A stretch of DNA of 64,000 nucleotides from Marthasterias glacialis (taxonomy: Eukaryota; Echinodermata; Asteroidea; Forcipulatida; Asteriidae): assembly GCA_911728455.2 (NCBI GenBank), contig OU452223.1:11740174-11804173 (forward strand). Reading direction: 5' to 3'. The first letter of the stretch is position 1. Every line of letters starts with the position of its first letter. Shown here in pieces: positions 18,876 to 33,100 of the stretch. A model generated the notes under the pieces. The model ran no database searches and was not told where the DNA came from. It was given only the letters and a program-made list of their open reading frames with translations. The translations under genes were made by a program, and so were the position numbers.

Positions 18876-19245
18876 GTCCCCGTTACATTGTGACATAATG
18901 TATATCCTTAATTTTCTCAGCCATATGTACTTTAATACCCATGAAGGCAGTTATTTTTCTTATGGATTTGGCATCAAGTTTCTGTTGAACCTTGTAAATT
19001 TGTTTATTACTTCCATAATATTGAAATGTGTTACAAGCATGGTGTCCCTGTTACATCGTTACATTGTGACATAATGTATATCCTTAATTTTCTCAGCCAT
19101 ATGTACTTTAATACCCATGAAGGCAGTTATTTTTCTTATGGATTTGGCATCAAGTTTCTGTTGAACCTTGTAAATTTGTTTATTACTTCCATAATATTGA
19201 AATGTGTTACAAGCATGGTGTCCCTGTTACATCGTTACCTTGAAT
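18876..19245 (+). repeat. 176-bp tandem duplication (two copies plus a third start)
   Basis: TTACATTGTGACATAATG begins at 18883 and again at 19059. The 176 bp between are repeated almost exactly, ending with AAGCATGGTGTCCCTGTTAC, which occurs at both copy ends. Open frames of 70-93 codons result from the duplication and show no recognised similarity. Related GTTACATCGTTAC motifs lie at about 18718. Confidence 0.88.
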
Positions 19246-21404
19246 TTTTAAGAATATTAGCAAAAATATCAGGTAAGATGGTGTGGAAAGGATTTGAAAC
19301 TCTCTAAAACACTTTCAAAACCCAAATAGAAGGTGATGATTTATAAACATAAGTTTTTTTCAAACAAAAATGATAATATTGAAAAATGTCACAAAATAGG
19401 TCCCACCTTCATGAAATGACCCTGCACTTTGTGTGACTCAACACATACATGAAAAAAAAATGTGAAATATTATTTTATTTACTTGTTTTTTTCCTACGGC
19501 AAACGGTTTAGAGTTGTTAGCGTAGCCATCATTTTAAAAATGGACAAAGACAGTATCAAAGTCGATGGAAATTATGCCAATGTCACCTACTCCTACCGTT
19601 TTGCTCGACGACCGTTTTATAAAATGTCGTGTGGAAAAAAAAGTACTGAGTATACAGTGCTTAACCCACATCGGTGTATGGGTAAAACATTACAAATAAT
19701 ATTCTTAATCCCCGATGCAAAAATTAACATCTATTATAATGGTTGCGGTACCCGCTGCTAATGGATTCAAACTGTCTCTAGCTACCGGGCAGTCTCGGTA
19801 GTCTAGTAGGTAAGACATCTGCTGTAAGGCTTCGGCTACGGCTACGGCCGCTGGCTGCAACGACAACGTTGAAGAATAGGAATCCTCGGCGTTCCGGCCG
19901 TAGCCACTGCTGAAGCCATTCATTCGGATACATCCTAAAAGTCATCTCCTTTGTTCATTTACTTTGACAATTTGTGTATGGCCGGCCAGGTGTAAACGAA
20001 AACATTATAAGTTTAGGCGGCTGTTTTTGCCGTCCGGAATATTTATATTCAATTTTCCCTAAATGGAGTGAATCATATTCTACACGTCCTTGACATACTG
20101 GAGTTTTAAGTTACATCGGTGATTTTTCACTAGTTCAGAAATAATCATTTCACAGTTTTGCACTAACGCTTCTCATACCTTTTCATCCCCGTACAAAACT
20201 ACATCGTGACCTTGCAAAATCAGACCTTTAGAAATCAGTCTTAATTCTTGACTGTCTACGCGCAATTAGATATGGTGTGTTGCTCGTGTACCAGGGTACC
20301 AATCTAGGAAAGGCACGAGGAATTTTGACCACAAAAGCGGCCGTGGCGGTGAGTTTAAAAGTTGCCTATTTTTCATGCTTAACTTGTGTTATGATATTGT
20401 GACCAAATAAGGAAGGTAAATAATGACGAATAGCGCCTGAAAAAACAACTAGTTTCCGCTCAAAAAGTGTAGTTTATTTATGTTTCCATTTCTTTCTAAC
20501 TTGTCATGCGTGTCCAATTTCCGGACAAGAAGAGTATTTACATGTATTTGGATATAGTGATACAGTGTGCACGTAGTGTAACTGTACAGTGACACGCCCT
20601 CTGTGGCCTACATTACAATATCACTTATTTGTTAATAACTGGTTAATTTTTAACCCAAATAGTTTATTTTTTTGTAAAGTCTATCTTCGTATTAGCGCAA
20701 ACAAACAGAAAAGAAATCAGTTGTCAGAGAAATAATTTCGTTCAGCCTTTTCACTCAGCTGTGTGAATACTTTACCCAATACATTTGTTAACAAATCCCA
20801 GTGGCTCTACATACTGTTAAGTACAGTAGCCCTCCGTAATGGAATACATTTGTTAACCTAATCATTTTATTTTTATTATACATTTTAAAAAAAATATTTG
20901 TTGTCATGATTGATATTTGTATAGCCCCAGGAGAGAAAATAACATCTAAACTCGGGGGACAAAACGAATACGAATGTTTGTGATGCTTCTTTAAAAGTGT
21001 TGTTTCATTTATGGCTACTTCCTACTGGTCTTGTTTTATGCCTACTTGTTATGCTCATTCAAAGTATTCCATTGAGACTGATGAGTGGGATTGAAATAAT
21101 TTGGTTCGGGCGAGCCTCAATTGCCTCACTCAAAACAATCCTTTTTAAAAATCTGAAGGAAATTTGGTTTAAAATCACATAGCTTTAAAACATTAAACGT
21201 CCTGGCTGGGATGGGGTTGGGCAGGGGACTTGGGGTGGGGCATTATTTTCCTCATACCATTTGACAACAACGTGCTTGTTTATTTGTTTGTCTTCATCTC
21301 TCCATGGAAACCTTACTTTGAGAAATAAAATGTGCTATTTAGTCCATGTACATTTTCTGTTACCTTTTCTTTTTTTAAATTTTTCTCGTAATGGAATCAT
21401 CTCC
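19246..21404. other. Intergenic DNA, nothing recognised except an inverted repeat
   Basis: Mostly AT-rich. It contains open frames of up to 99 codons (19462-19761, +) with no recognised similarity and a GC-rich inverted repeat at 19828-19917. GGCG|GTGAGT near 20345 looks like a 5' splice site, but no exon could be tied to it. Confidence 0.55.
19828..19917. repeat. GC-rich inverted repeat, 23-bp arms
   Basis: GGCTTC...GGCTACGGCCG (19828-19850) and its imperfect reverse complement CGGCCGTAGCC...GAAGCC (19895-19917) enclose a 44-nt loop, with mismatches in the middle of the arms. TAGTCTAGTAGGTAAGAC just upstream resembles a pol III A box, so this may be a decayed SINE or foldback element. Confidence 0.65.
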
Positions 21405-21790
21405 ATCAGAGCCAATAGACCGATTGCGCGACCTGCGTCACGTGACCTCTTGTTGGTGTTAATAATGTAAACACACGGCGTCCTCCATAGGAAAGTGCGG
21501 TACATACACGGGGTGGCGGGGGGGGGGGGGGGGGAGGTTGCCAATCAGAAGCTATGGGGTTAGCATGAGTAGAAATATCTACCCCCGCACACCTCACTTT
21601 GTCGAGCAAGGGCTTGACCGCACATGTGCGATAATGTATGGCGGAAGTGTAACGGCATGGCGGAAGTGAAGCCACTTAGTAGTGCGAACGCGAGCCACGT
21701 TCTACTAGTGTAGTCCCCAGACCAAAAAATAGTCCCACTATTCTCTGTCGATTTAAGGGTCAGGTATCACCCAAATGTCACGTGACAAAA
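21405..21790. promoter_or_regulatory. Promoter-like CpG-containing cluster (2x GTCACGTGAC, 2x ATGGCGGAAGTG)
   Basis: Two identical palindromes GTCACGTGAC (21437-21446 and 21777-21786) match the E-box form bound by USF/TFEB-type factors. Two ATGGCGGAAGTG sites (21638-21649 and 21657-21668) combine a YY1-like ATGGCGG with an ETS GGAAGT core. CpGs are frequent compared with the surroundings, and a 17-G run lies at 21518-21534. No gene could be connected to it on either strand, so the promoter role is inference. Confidence 0.4.
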
Positions 21791-22173
21791 AAAGAGGAAT
21801 TCCTCCTTTTCCGAAAATATCCGAAATGCTCCGAACTCGTCAACATTCGGACAGTGTCGTTGATGGTTGGCAAATCTTTAGTTGATAAAAATTCAAAAAT
21901 TTTGCATACACATTCCCTTATTGTTTTTCTTTTCTTTATTCAACACCATATTTGAATATATTTGTATCATTTTTACAAACTGATTATCCAAGGCTTTTTG
22001 AAAGTAAACAAAAACCGTCATAAGCGCTCCGTTTTTTATCCAATGACATCGTCCTCCGTTGGTGACAAGTAATGAGTAATTATATGCTGCGTCATAATCC
22101 ATGTTTAGCTTTGGATGATGCCTGACCTAAGAGTCGTCAGGGAATCTTTGGTCAGGGAACCAGACTAGCTGTA
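21791..22173. other. Unique DNA up to the left edge of the satellite
   Basis: No gene or repeat was recognised. Similarity to the satellite begins abruptly at GTGCAGGACTATCTAAGG (about 22174). Confidence 0.6.
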
Positions 22174-24429
22174 GTGCAGGACTATCTAAGGCAGATACAG
22201 GTACAAGTTGTGTTTCTGTGGCATACATAGTTCCGGAGTTATGGTCAAACATAGAGCAAGATTTTTCCTCAAACCATTTTTCGGCATAATATTCTTGTAC
22301 ATGGTTGCAAGGAAGCACCTGATTGCTAATTTGATGAGGGTAGTAGACCTACTCTCAAGCCTCTGTCATCGCACACAAATAAGCCACAGTCACAAAATTA
22401 GCATGAGTCGGGAGCACCTGAGTAGGGCTTTGCAACAGTATCAAACTTGTATAATTCCATTAGTTTTGTGATGATGATATATACGTTGATATTTTGTTTT
22501 TGTTTCTCAGACAGCTTTGGGGTCAAAAATGCTGTTGAACACTCGTTTGAAAACATTCTGGGGCATGCTTGCTTGTTGGTCATTTTTGGTATAAAAAAAC
22601 TTTTGCAAGGCCGCAAAAATTACATTTTCGAGTCCAGGATTATCTAAGGTAGACACAGGTAAAGTTGTGTTTCTGTGGCATACATAGTTCTGGAGTTATG
22701 GTCAAACATAGAGCATGATTTTTCCTCAAACCATTTTTCGGCATAATATTCTTGTGCATGGTTGCTAGGAAGCCCCTGATGGCTAATTTGATGAGGGTAG
22801 TAGACCTACTCCTAAGCGTGTGGCGCCGGACATAAATAAGCCACAGTCACGAAATTAACATGAGTCGGGAGCCCTTGAGTAGTGCTTTCCAACAGTATTA
22901 AACTTGTGTAAATCCATTAATTGTGTGATGGTGATACACACGTTGATATTTTGTTTTTGTTTTTCAGAAAGCTTTGTGGTCAAAAATGCTGTTGAACACT
23001 CGTTTGAAATCATTTCGGGGCATGTTTGCTTGGTGGTCACTTTTGGTATAAAGGAACTTTTGCAAGGCCCCAAAAACTATATTTTCGGGTGCAGGACTAT
23101 CTAAGGTATACACAGGTACAAGTTGTGTTTCTGTGGCATCAGAGTTCCGGAGTTATGGTCAAACATAGAGCATGATTTTTCCTCAAACCATTTTTCGGCA
23201 AAATATTCTTGTGCATGGTTGGTAGAAATCCCCTGATTGCTAATCTGATGTGGGTAGTAGACCTACTCCTAAGCCTCTGGCGTTGCACACAAATAAGCCA
23301 CAGTCACAAAATTAGCTTGAGTCGAGAGCCCTTGAGTAGGGCATTCCAACAGTAATAAACTTGTGTAAATCCATTAATTTTGTGATCTTGATATATACGT
23401 TGATATTTTGTTTTTGTTTCTCAGACAGCGTTGTTGTAAAAAAATGCTGTCGAACACTCGTTTGAAAACATTCGGGGCTTGCTTGCTCGGTTGTCTTTTT
23501 TTAGTATATAGGAACTTTTGCAAGGCCCCAAAAAGTATATTTTCGGGTGCAGGACTATCTAAGGCAGACACAGGTACAAGTTGTGTTTCTGTGGCATACA
23601 TAGTTCCGGAGTTATGGTCAAACATAGAGCATGATGTTTCCTCAAACCATTTTTCGGCATATTATTCTTGTGCTTGTTTGCTAGGAAGCCCCTGATGGCT
23701 TATTTGATGAGGGTAGTAGACCTACTCTTAAGCCCCTGGCGTCGCACACAAATAAGCAACAGTCACAAAATTATCATGAGTCGGGAGCCCTTGAATAGGG
23801 CTTTCCAACAGTATTAAACTTGTGTAAATCCAAAAATTTTGTGATGGTGATATATACGTTGATATTTCATTTTTGTTTCTCAGACGGCTTTGTGGTCAAA
23901 AATGCTGTAGAACACTCGTTTGAAAACATTCGGGGCATGTTTGCTTGGTGGTCATTTTTGGCATAAGGGAACTTTTGCAAGACCCCAAAAACTATATTTT
24001 CGGGTGCAGGACTGTCTAAGGCAGACACAGGTACAAGTTGTGTTTCTGTGGCATACATAGTTCCGGAGTTATGGTCAAACATAGAGCATGATTTTTCCTC
24101 AAACCATTTTTCGGCATAATATTCTTGTGCATGTTTGCTAGTAAGCCCCTGATGGCTAATTTGATGAGGGTAGTAGACCTACTCTTAAGCCCCTGGCGTC
24201 GCACACAAATAAGCTACAATCACAAAATTAGCATGAGTCGGGAGCCCTTGAGTAGGGCTTTCCAACAGTATTAAACTTGTGTAAATCCATTGATTTTGTG
24301 ATGGTGATATATACGTTGTTATTTCATTTATGTTTCTCAGACAGCTTTGTGGTCAAAAATGCTGTTGTACACTCGTTTGAAAACATTCGGGGCATGTTTG
24401 CTTGCTGGTCATTTTATGTATAAAGGAAC

Positions 24430-26700
24430 TTTTGCAAGGCCCCAAAAACTATATTTTCGGGTGCAGGACTATCTCAGGCAGACATAGGTACAAGTTGTGT
24501 TTCTGTGGCATACATAGTTCCGGAGTTATGGTCAAACATAGAGCATGATTTTTCCTGAAACCATTTTTCGGCATAATATTCTTGTGCATGTTTGCTAGGA
24601 AGCCCCTGATGGCTTATTTGATGAGGGTAGTAGACCTACTCTTAAGCCCCTGGCGTCGCACACAAATAAGCCACAGTCACAAAATTAACATGAGTCGGGA
24701 GCCCATGAGTAGGGCTTTCCAACAGTAATAAACTTGTATAAATCCATTGATTTTGTGATGGTGATATATACGTTGATATTTCATTTTTGTTTCCCAGACA
24801 GCTTTGTGGTCAAAAATGCTGTTGAACAATCGTTTGAAAACTTTCGGGGCATGTTTGCTTGGTGGTCATTTTTGGTATAAGGGAACTTTTGCAAGGCCCC
24901 AAAAAGTATATTTTCGGGTGCAGGACTATCTAAGGCAGACACAGGTACAAGTTGTGTTTCTGTGGCATACATAGTTCCGGAGTTATGGTCAAACATAGAG
25001 CATGATGTTTCCTCAAACCATTTTTTGGCATAATATTCTTGTGCTTGTTTGCTAGGAAGCCCCTGATTGCTTATTTGATGAGGGTAGTAGACCTACTCTT
25101 AAGCCCCTGGCGTCGCACACAAATAAGCAACAGTCACAAAATTATCATGAGTCGGGAGCCCTTGAATAGGGCTTTCCAACAGTATTAAATTTGTGTCAAT
25201 CCAAAAATTTTGTGATGGTGATATATACGTTGATATTTCATTTTTGTTTCTCAGATGGCTTTGTGGTCAAAAATGCTGTAGAACACTTGTTTGAAAACAT
25301 TCGGGGCATGTTTGCTTGCTGGTCATTTTTGACATAAGGGAACTTTTGCAAGACCCCAAAAACTATATTTTTGGGTGCAGGACTGTCTCAGGCAGACATA
25401 GGTACAAGTTGTGTTTCTGTGGCATACATAGTTCCGGAGTTATGGTCAAACATAGAGCATGATTTTTCCTGAAACCATTTTTCGGCATAATATTCTTGTG
25501 CATGTTTGCTAGGAAGCCCCTGATGGCTTATTTGATGAGGGTAGTAGACCTACTCTTAAGCCCCTGGCGTCGCACACAAATAAGCCACAGTCACAAAATT
25601 AACATGAGTCGGGAGCCCATGAGTAGGGCTTTCCAACAGTAATAAACTTGTATAAATCCATTGATTTTGTGATGGTGATATATACGTTGATATTTCATTT
25701 TTGTTTCCCAGACAGCTTTGTGGTCAAAAATGCTGTTGAACAATCGTTTGAAAACTTTCGGGGCATGTTTGCTTGGTGGTCATTTTTGGTATAAGGGAAC
25801 TTTTGCAAGGCCCCAAAAAGTATATTTTCGGGTGCAGGACTATCTAAGGCAGACACAGGTACAAGTTGTGTTTCTGTGGCATACATAGTTCCGGAGTTAT
25901 GGTCAAACATAGAGCATGATGTTTCCTCAAACCATTTTTTGGCATAATATTCTTGTGCTTGTTTGCTAGGAAGCCCCTGATTGCTTATTTGATGAGGGTA
26001 GTAGACCTACTCTTAAGCCCCTGGCGTCGCACACAAATAAGCAACAGTCACAAAATTATCATGAGTCGGGAGCCCTTGAATAGGGCTTTCCAACAGTATT
26101 AAATTTGTGTCAATCCAAAAATTTTGTGATGGTGATATATACGTTGATATTTCATTTTTGTTTCTCAGACGGCTTTGTGGTCAAAAATGCTGTAGAACAC
26201 TTGTTTGAAAACATTCGGGGCATGTTTGCTTGCTGGTCATTTTTGACATAAGGGAACTTTTGCAAGACCCCAAAAACTATATTTTCGGGTGCAGGACTGT
26301 CTCAGGCAGACATAGGTACAAGTTGTGTTTCTGTGGCATACATAGTTCCGGAGTTATGGTCAAACATAGAGCATGATTTTTCCTCAAACCATTTTTCGGC
26401 ATAATATTCTTGTGCATGTTTGCTAGGAAGCCCCTGATGGCTTATTTGATGAGGGTAGTAGACCTACTCTTAAGCCCCTGGCGTCGCACACAAATAAGCC
26501 ACAGTCACAAAATTAACATGAGTCGGGAGCCCATGAGTAGGGCTTTCCAACAGTAATAAACTTGTATAAATCCATTGATTTTGTGATGGTGATATATACG
26601 TTGATATTTCATTTTTGTTTCTCAGACGGCTTTGTGGTCAAAAATGCTGTTGAACACTCGTTTGAAAACATTCGGGGCATGTTTGCTTGCTGGTCATTTT
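24430..26700. repeat. Higher-order repeat of 2 monomers (914 bp)
   Basis: Diagnostic variants such as GAACAATCGTTTG (about 24820 and 25740) and GTAGAACACTTG (about 25275 and 26190) recur 914 bp apart. The monomers in between carry different variants, so the repeating block is a dimer. Confidence 0.8.
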
Positions 26701-29700
26701 TGGTATAAACGAACTTTTGCAAGACCCCAAAAACTATATTTTCGGATGCAGGACTATCTAAGGCAGACATAGGTACAAGTTGTGTTTCTGTGGCATACAT
26801 AGTTCCGGAGTTATGGTCAAACATAGAGCATGATTTTTCCTCAAACCATTTTTCGGTTAATATTCTTGTGCATGTTTGCTAGGAAGCCCCTGATTGCTTA
26901 TCTGATGAGGGTAGTAGACCTACTCTTAAGCCCCTGGCGTCGCACACAAATAAGCCACAGTCACAAAATTAACATGAGTCGGGAGCCCATGAGTAGGGCT
27001 TTCCAACAGTAATAAACTTGTATAAATCCATTGATTTTGTGATGGTGATATATACGTTGATATTTCATTTTTGTTTCCCAGACAGCTTTGTGGTCAAAAA
27101 TGCTGTTGAACACTCGTTTGAAAACTTTCGGGGCATGTTTGCTTGGTGGTCATTTTTGGTATAAGGGAACTTTTGCAAGGCCCCAAAAAGTATATTCTCG
27201 GGTGCAGGACTATCTAAGGCAGACACAGGTACAAGTTGTGTTTCTGTGGCATACATAGTTCCGGAGTTATGGTCAAACATAGAGCATGATTTTTCCTCAA
27301 ACCATTTTTCGGCATAATATTCTTGTGCTTGTTTGCTAGGAAGCCCCTGATTGCTTATTTGATGAGGGTAGTAGACCTACTCTTAAGCCCCTGGCGTTGC
27401 ACACAAATAAGCAACAGTCACAAAATTATCATGAGTCGGGAGCCCTTGTGTAGGGCTTTCCAACAGTATTAAACTTGTGTAAATCCAAAAATTTTGTGAT
27501 GGTGATATATACGTTGATATTTCATTTTTGTTTCTCAGACGACTTTGTGGTCAAAAATGCTGTTGAACACTCGTTTGAAAACATTCGGGGCATGTTTGCT
27601 TGCTGGTCATTTTTGACATAAGGGAACTTTTGCAAGACCCCAAAAACTATATTCGGGTGCAGGACTGTCTAAGGCAGACACAGGTACAAGTTGTGTTTCT
27701 GTGGCATACATAGTTCCGGAGTTATGGTCAAACATAGAGCATGATTTTTCCTCAAACCTTTTTTCGGCATAATATTCTTGTGCATGTTTGCTAGGAAGCC
27801 CCTGATTGCTTATTTGATGAGGGTAGTAGACCTACTCTTAAGCCCCTGACGTCGCACACAAATAAGCTACAGTCACAAAATTAGCATGAGTCGGGAGCCC
27901 TTGAATAGGGCTTTCCAACAGTAATAAACTTGTGTAAATCCAAAAATGTTGTGATGGTGATATATACGTTGATATTTCATTTTTGTTTCTCAGACGGCTT
28001 TGTGGTCAAAAATGCTGTTGAACACTCGTTTGAAAACATTCGGGGCATGTTTGCTTGCTGGTCATTTTTGGTATAAACGAACTTTTTCAAGGCCCCGAAA
28101 ACTATATTTTCGGATGCAGGACTATCTAAGGCAGACATAGGTACAAGTTGTGTTTCGGTGGCATACATAGTTCCGGAGTTATGGTCAAACATAGAGCATG
28201 ATTTTTCCTCAAACCATTTTTCGGTTAATATTCTTGTGCATGTTTGCTAGGAAGCCCCTGATGGCTTATTTGATGAGGGTAGTAGACCTACTCTTAAGCC
28301 CCTTGCGTCGCACACAAATAAGCCACAGTCACAAAATTAACATGAGTCGGGAGCCCATGAGTAGGGCTTTCCAACAGTAATAAACTTGTATAAATCCATT
28401 GATTTTGTGATGGTGATATATACGTTGATATTTCATTTTTGTTTCTCAGACGGCTTTGTGGTCAAAAATGCTGTTGAACACTCGTTTGAAAACATTCGGG
28501 GCATGTTTGCTTGCTGGTCATTTTATGTATAAAGGAACTTTTGCAAGGCCCCAAAAACTATATTTTCGGGTGCAGGACTATCTCAGGCAGACACAGGTAC
28601 AAGTTGTGTTTCTGTGGCATACATAGTTCCGGAGTTATGGTCAAACATAGAGCATGATGTTTCCTCAAACCATTTTTCGGCATAATATTCTTGTGCATGT
28701 TTGCTAGTAAGCCTCTGATTGCTTATTTGATGAGGGTAGTAGACCTACTTTTAAGCCCCTGGCGTCGCACACAAATAAGCCACAGTCACAAAATTAGCAT
28801 GAGTCGGGAGCCCTTGAATAGGGCTTTCCAACAGTATTAAACTTGTGTAAATCCAAAAATTTTGTGATGGTGATATATACGTTGATATTTCATTTTTGTT
28901 TCTCAGACGGCTTTGTGGTCAAAAATGCTGTTGAACACTCGTTTGAAAACATTTGGGGCATGTTTGCTTGCTGGTCACTTTTGGTATAAAGGAACTTTTG
29001 CAAGGCCCCAAAAACTATATTTTCGGGTGCAGGACTATCTAAGGCAGACACAGGTACAAGTTGTGTTTCTGTGGCATACATAGGTCCGGAGTTATGGTCA
29101 AACATAGAGCATGATTTTTCCTCAAACCATTTTTCGGCATAATATTCTTGTGCATGTTTGCTAGGAAGCCCCTGATTGCTTATTTGATGAGGGTAGTAGA
29201 CCTACTCTTAAGCTTCTGGCGTCGCACACAAATAAGCCACAGTCACAAAATTAACATGAGTCGGGAGCCCTTGAGGAGGGCTTTCCAACAGTATTAAACA
29301 TGTGTAAATCCAAAAGATTTGTGATGGTAATATATACGTTGATATTTCATTTTTGTTTCTCAGACAGCTTTGTGGTCAAAAATGCTGTTGAACACTCGTT
29401 TGAAAACATTCTGGGCATGTTTGCTTGCTGGTCATTTTATGTATAAAGGAACTTTTGCAAGGCCCCAAAAACTATATTTTCGGGTGCAGGACTATCTAAG
29501 GCAGACACAGGTACAAGTTGTGTTTCTGTGGCATACATAGTTCCGGAGTTATGGTCAAACATAGAGCATGATTTTTTCTCAAACCATTTTTAGGTTAATA
29601 TTGTTGTGCATGTTTGCTAGTAAGCCCCTGATTGCTTATTTGATGAGGGTAGTAGACCTACTCTTAAGCCCCTGCCGTCGCACACAAATAAGCAACAGTC

Positions 29701-30199
29701 ACAAAATTATCATGAGTCGGGAGCCCTTGAATAGGGCTTTCCAACAGTATTAAACTTGTGTAAATCCAAAAATGTTGTGATGGTGATATATACGTTGATA
29801 TTTCATTTTTGTTTCTCAGACGGCTTTGTGGTCAAAAATGCTGTTGAACACTCGTTTGAAAACATTCGGGGCATGTTTGCTTGCTGGTCATTTTATGTAT
29901 AAAGGAACTTTTGCACGGCCCCAAAACTATATTTTCGGGTGCAGGACTATCTCAGGCAGACACAGGTACAAGTTGTGTTTCTGTGGCATACATAGTTCCG
30001 GAGTTATGGTCAAACATAGCGCATAATTTTTCCCTAAACCATTTTTCGGTTAATATTGTTGTGCATGTTTGCTAGTAAGCCCCTGATGGCTAATTTGATG
30101 AGGGTAGTAGACCTTCTCTTAAGCCTCTGGCGTCGCACACAAATAAGCCACAGTCACAAAATTAACATGAGTCGGGAGCCCTTGCGTAGGGCTTTCCAA

Positions 30200-33100
30200 C
30201 AGTAATAAATTTGTGTAAATCCAAAACATTTGTGATGGTGATATATACGTTGATATTTCATTTTTGTTTCTCAGACGGCTTTGTGGTCAAAAATGCTGTT
30301 GAACACTCGTTTGAAAACATTTGGGGCCTGTTTGCTTGCTGGTCACTTTTGGTATAAAGGAACTTTTGTAAGGCCCCAAAAACTATATTTTCGGGTGCAG
30401 GACTATCTAAAGCAGACACAGGTACAAGTTGTGTCTCTGTGGCATACATAGTTCCGAGGTTATGGTCAAACATAGAGCACGATTTTTCCTCAAACCTTTT
30501 TTCGTCATAATATTCTTGTGCATGTTTGCTAGGAAGCCCCTGATGGCTTATTTGATGAGGGTAGTAGACCTACACTTAAGCCCCTGGCGTCGCACACAAA
30601 TAAGCAACAGTCACAAAATTAGCATGAGTCGGGAGCCCTTGAATAGGGCTTTCCAACAGTATTAAACTTGTGTAAATCCAAAAATTTTGTGATGGTGATA
30701 TATACGTTGATATTTCATTTTTGTTTCTCAGACGGCTTTGTGGTCAAAAATGCTGTTGAACACTCGTTTGAAAACATTCTGGGCATGTTTGCTTGCTGGT
30801 CATTTTATGTATAAAGGAACTTTTGCAAGGCCCCAAAAACTATTTTTTTCGGATACAGGACTATCTAAGGCAGACACAAGTACAAGTTGTGTTTCTGTGG
30901 CATACATAGTTCCGGAGTTATGGTCAAACATAGAGCATGATTTTTCCTCAAACCATTTTTCGGTTAATATTCTTGTGCATGTTTGCTAGGAAGCCCCTGA
31001 TTGCTTATTTGATGAGGGTAGTAGACCTACTCTTAAGCCCCTGGCGTCGCACACAAATACGCCACAGTCACAAAATTAGCATGAGTCGGGAGCCCTTGAA
31101 TAGGGCTTTCCAACAGTATTAAACTTGTGTAAATCCAAATATTTTGTGATGGTGATATATACGTTGATATTTCATTTTTGTTTCTCAGACGGCTTTGTGG
31201 TCAAAAATGCTGTTGAACACTCGTTTGAAAACATTTGGGGCATGTTTGCTTGCTGGTCACTTTTGGTATAAAGGAACTTTTGCAAGGCCCCAAAAACTAT
31301 ATTTTCGGGTGCAGGACTATCTAAAGCAGACACAGGTACAAGTTGTGTTTCTGTGGCATACATAGTTCCGAGGTTATGGTCAAACATAGAGCACGATTTT
31401 TCCTCAAACCATTTTTCGTCATAATATTCTTGTGCATGTTTGCTAGGAAGCCCCTGATTGCTTATTTGATGAGGGTAGTAGACCTACTCTTAAGCCCCTG
31501 GCGTCACACACAAATAAGCAACAGTCACAAAATTAGCATGAGTCGGGAGCCCTTGAATAGGGCTTTCCAACAGTAATAAATTTGTGTAAATCCAAAACAT
31601 TTGTGATGGTGATATATACGTTGATATTTCATTTTTGTTTCTCAGACGGCTTTGTGGTCAAAATTGCTGTTGAACACTCGTTTGAAAACATTTGGGGCAT
31701 GTTTGCTTGCTGGTCATTTTATGTATAAACGAACTTTTGCAAGGCCCCAAAAACTATATTTTCGGGTGCAGGACTATATAAGGCAGACATAGGTACAAGT
31801 TGTGTTTCTGTGGCATACATAGTTCCGGGGTTATGGTCAAACATAGAGCATGATTTTTCCTCAAACCTTTTTTCGGCATAATATTCTTGTGCATGTTTGC
31901 TAGGAAGCCCCTGATTGCTTATTTGATGAGGGTAGTAGACCTACTCTTAAGCCCCTGGCGTCGCACACAAATACGCCACAGTCACAAAATTAGCATGAGT
32001 CGGGAGCCCTTGAATAGGGCTTTCCAACAGTATTAAACTTGTGTAAATCCAAAACATTTGTGATGGTGATATATACGTTGATATTTCATTTTTGTTTCTC
32101 AGACGGCTTTGTGGTCAAAAATGCTGTTGAACACTCGTTTGAAAACATTTGGGGCATGTTTGCTTGCTGGTCATTTTATGTATAAAGGAACTTTTGCAAG
32201 GCCCCAAAAACTATATTTTCGGGTGCATGACTATCTAAGGCAGACATAGGTACAAGTTGTGTTTCTGTGGCATACATAGTTTCAGAGTTATGGTCAAACA
32301 TAGAGCATGATTTTTCCTCAAACCATTTTTCGGCATAATATTCTTGTGCATGTTTGCTAGGAAGCCCCTGATTGCTTATTTGATGAGGGTAGTAGACCTA
32401 CTCTTAAGCCCCTGGCGTCGCACACAAATACGCCACAGTCACAAAATTAGCATGAGTCGGGAGCCCTTGAATAGGGCTTTCCAACAGTATTAAACTTGTG
32501 TAAATCCAAAACATTTGTGATGGTGATATATACGTTGATATTTCATTTTTGTTTCTCAGACGGCTTTGTGGTCAAAAATGCTGTTGAACACTCGTTTGAA
32601 AACATTTGGGGCCTGTTTGCTTGCTGGTCACTTTTGGTATAAAGGAACTTTTGTAAGGCCCCAAAAACTATATTTTCGGGTGCAGGACTATCTAAAGCAG
32701 ACACAGGTACAAGTTGTGTCTCTGTGGCATACATAGTTCCGAGGTTATGGTCAAACATAGAGCACGATTTTTCCTCAAACCATTTTTCGTCATAATATTC
32801 TTGTGCATGTTTGCTAGGAAGCCCCTGATGGCTTATTTGATGAGGGTAGTAGACCTACACTTAAGCCCCTGGCGTCGCACACAAATAAGCAACATTCACA
32901 AAATTAGCATGAGTCGGGAGCCCTTGAATAGGGCTTTCCAACAGTATTAAACTTGTGTAAATCCAAAAATTTTGTGATGGTGATATATACGTTGATATTT
33001 CATTTTTGTTTCTCAGACGGCTTTGTGGTCAAAAATGCTGTTGAACACTCGTTTGAAAACATTCTGGGCATGTTTGCTTGCTGGTCATTTTATGTATAAA

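Noticed and set aside
19462..19761. 99-codon frame as a small gene
   Set aside because: No recognised similarity, AT-rich composition at the start, and no splice or promoter context. It could be chance.
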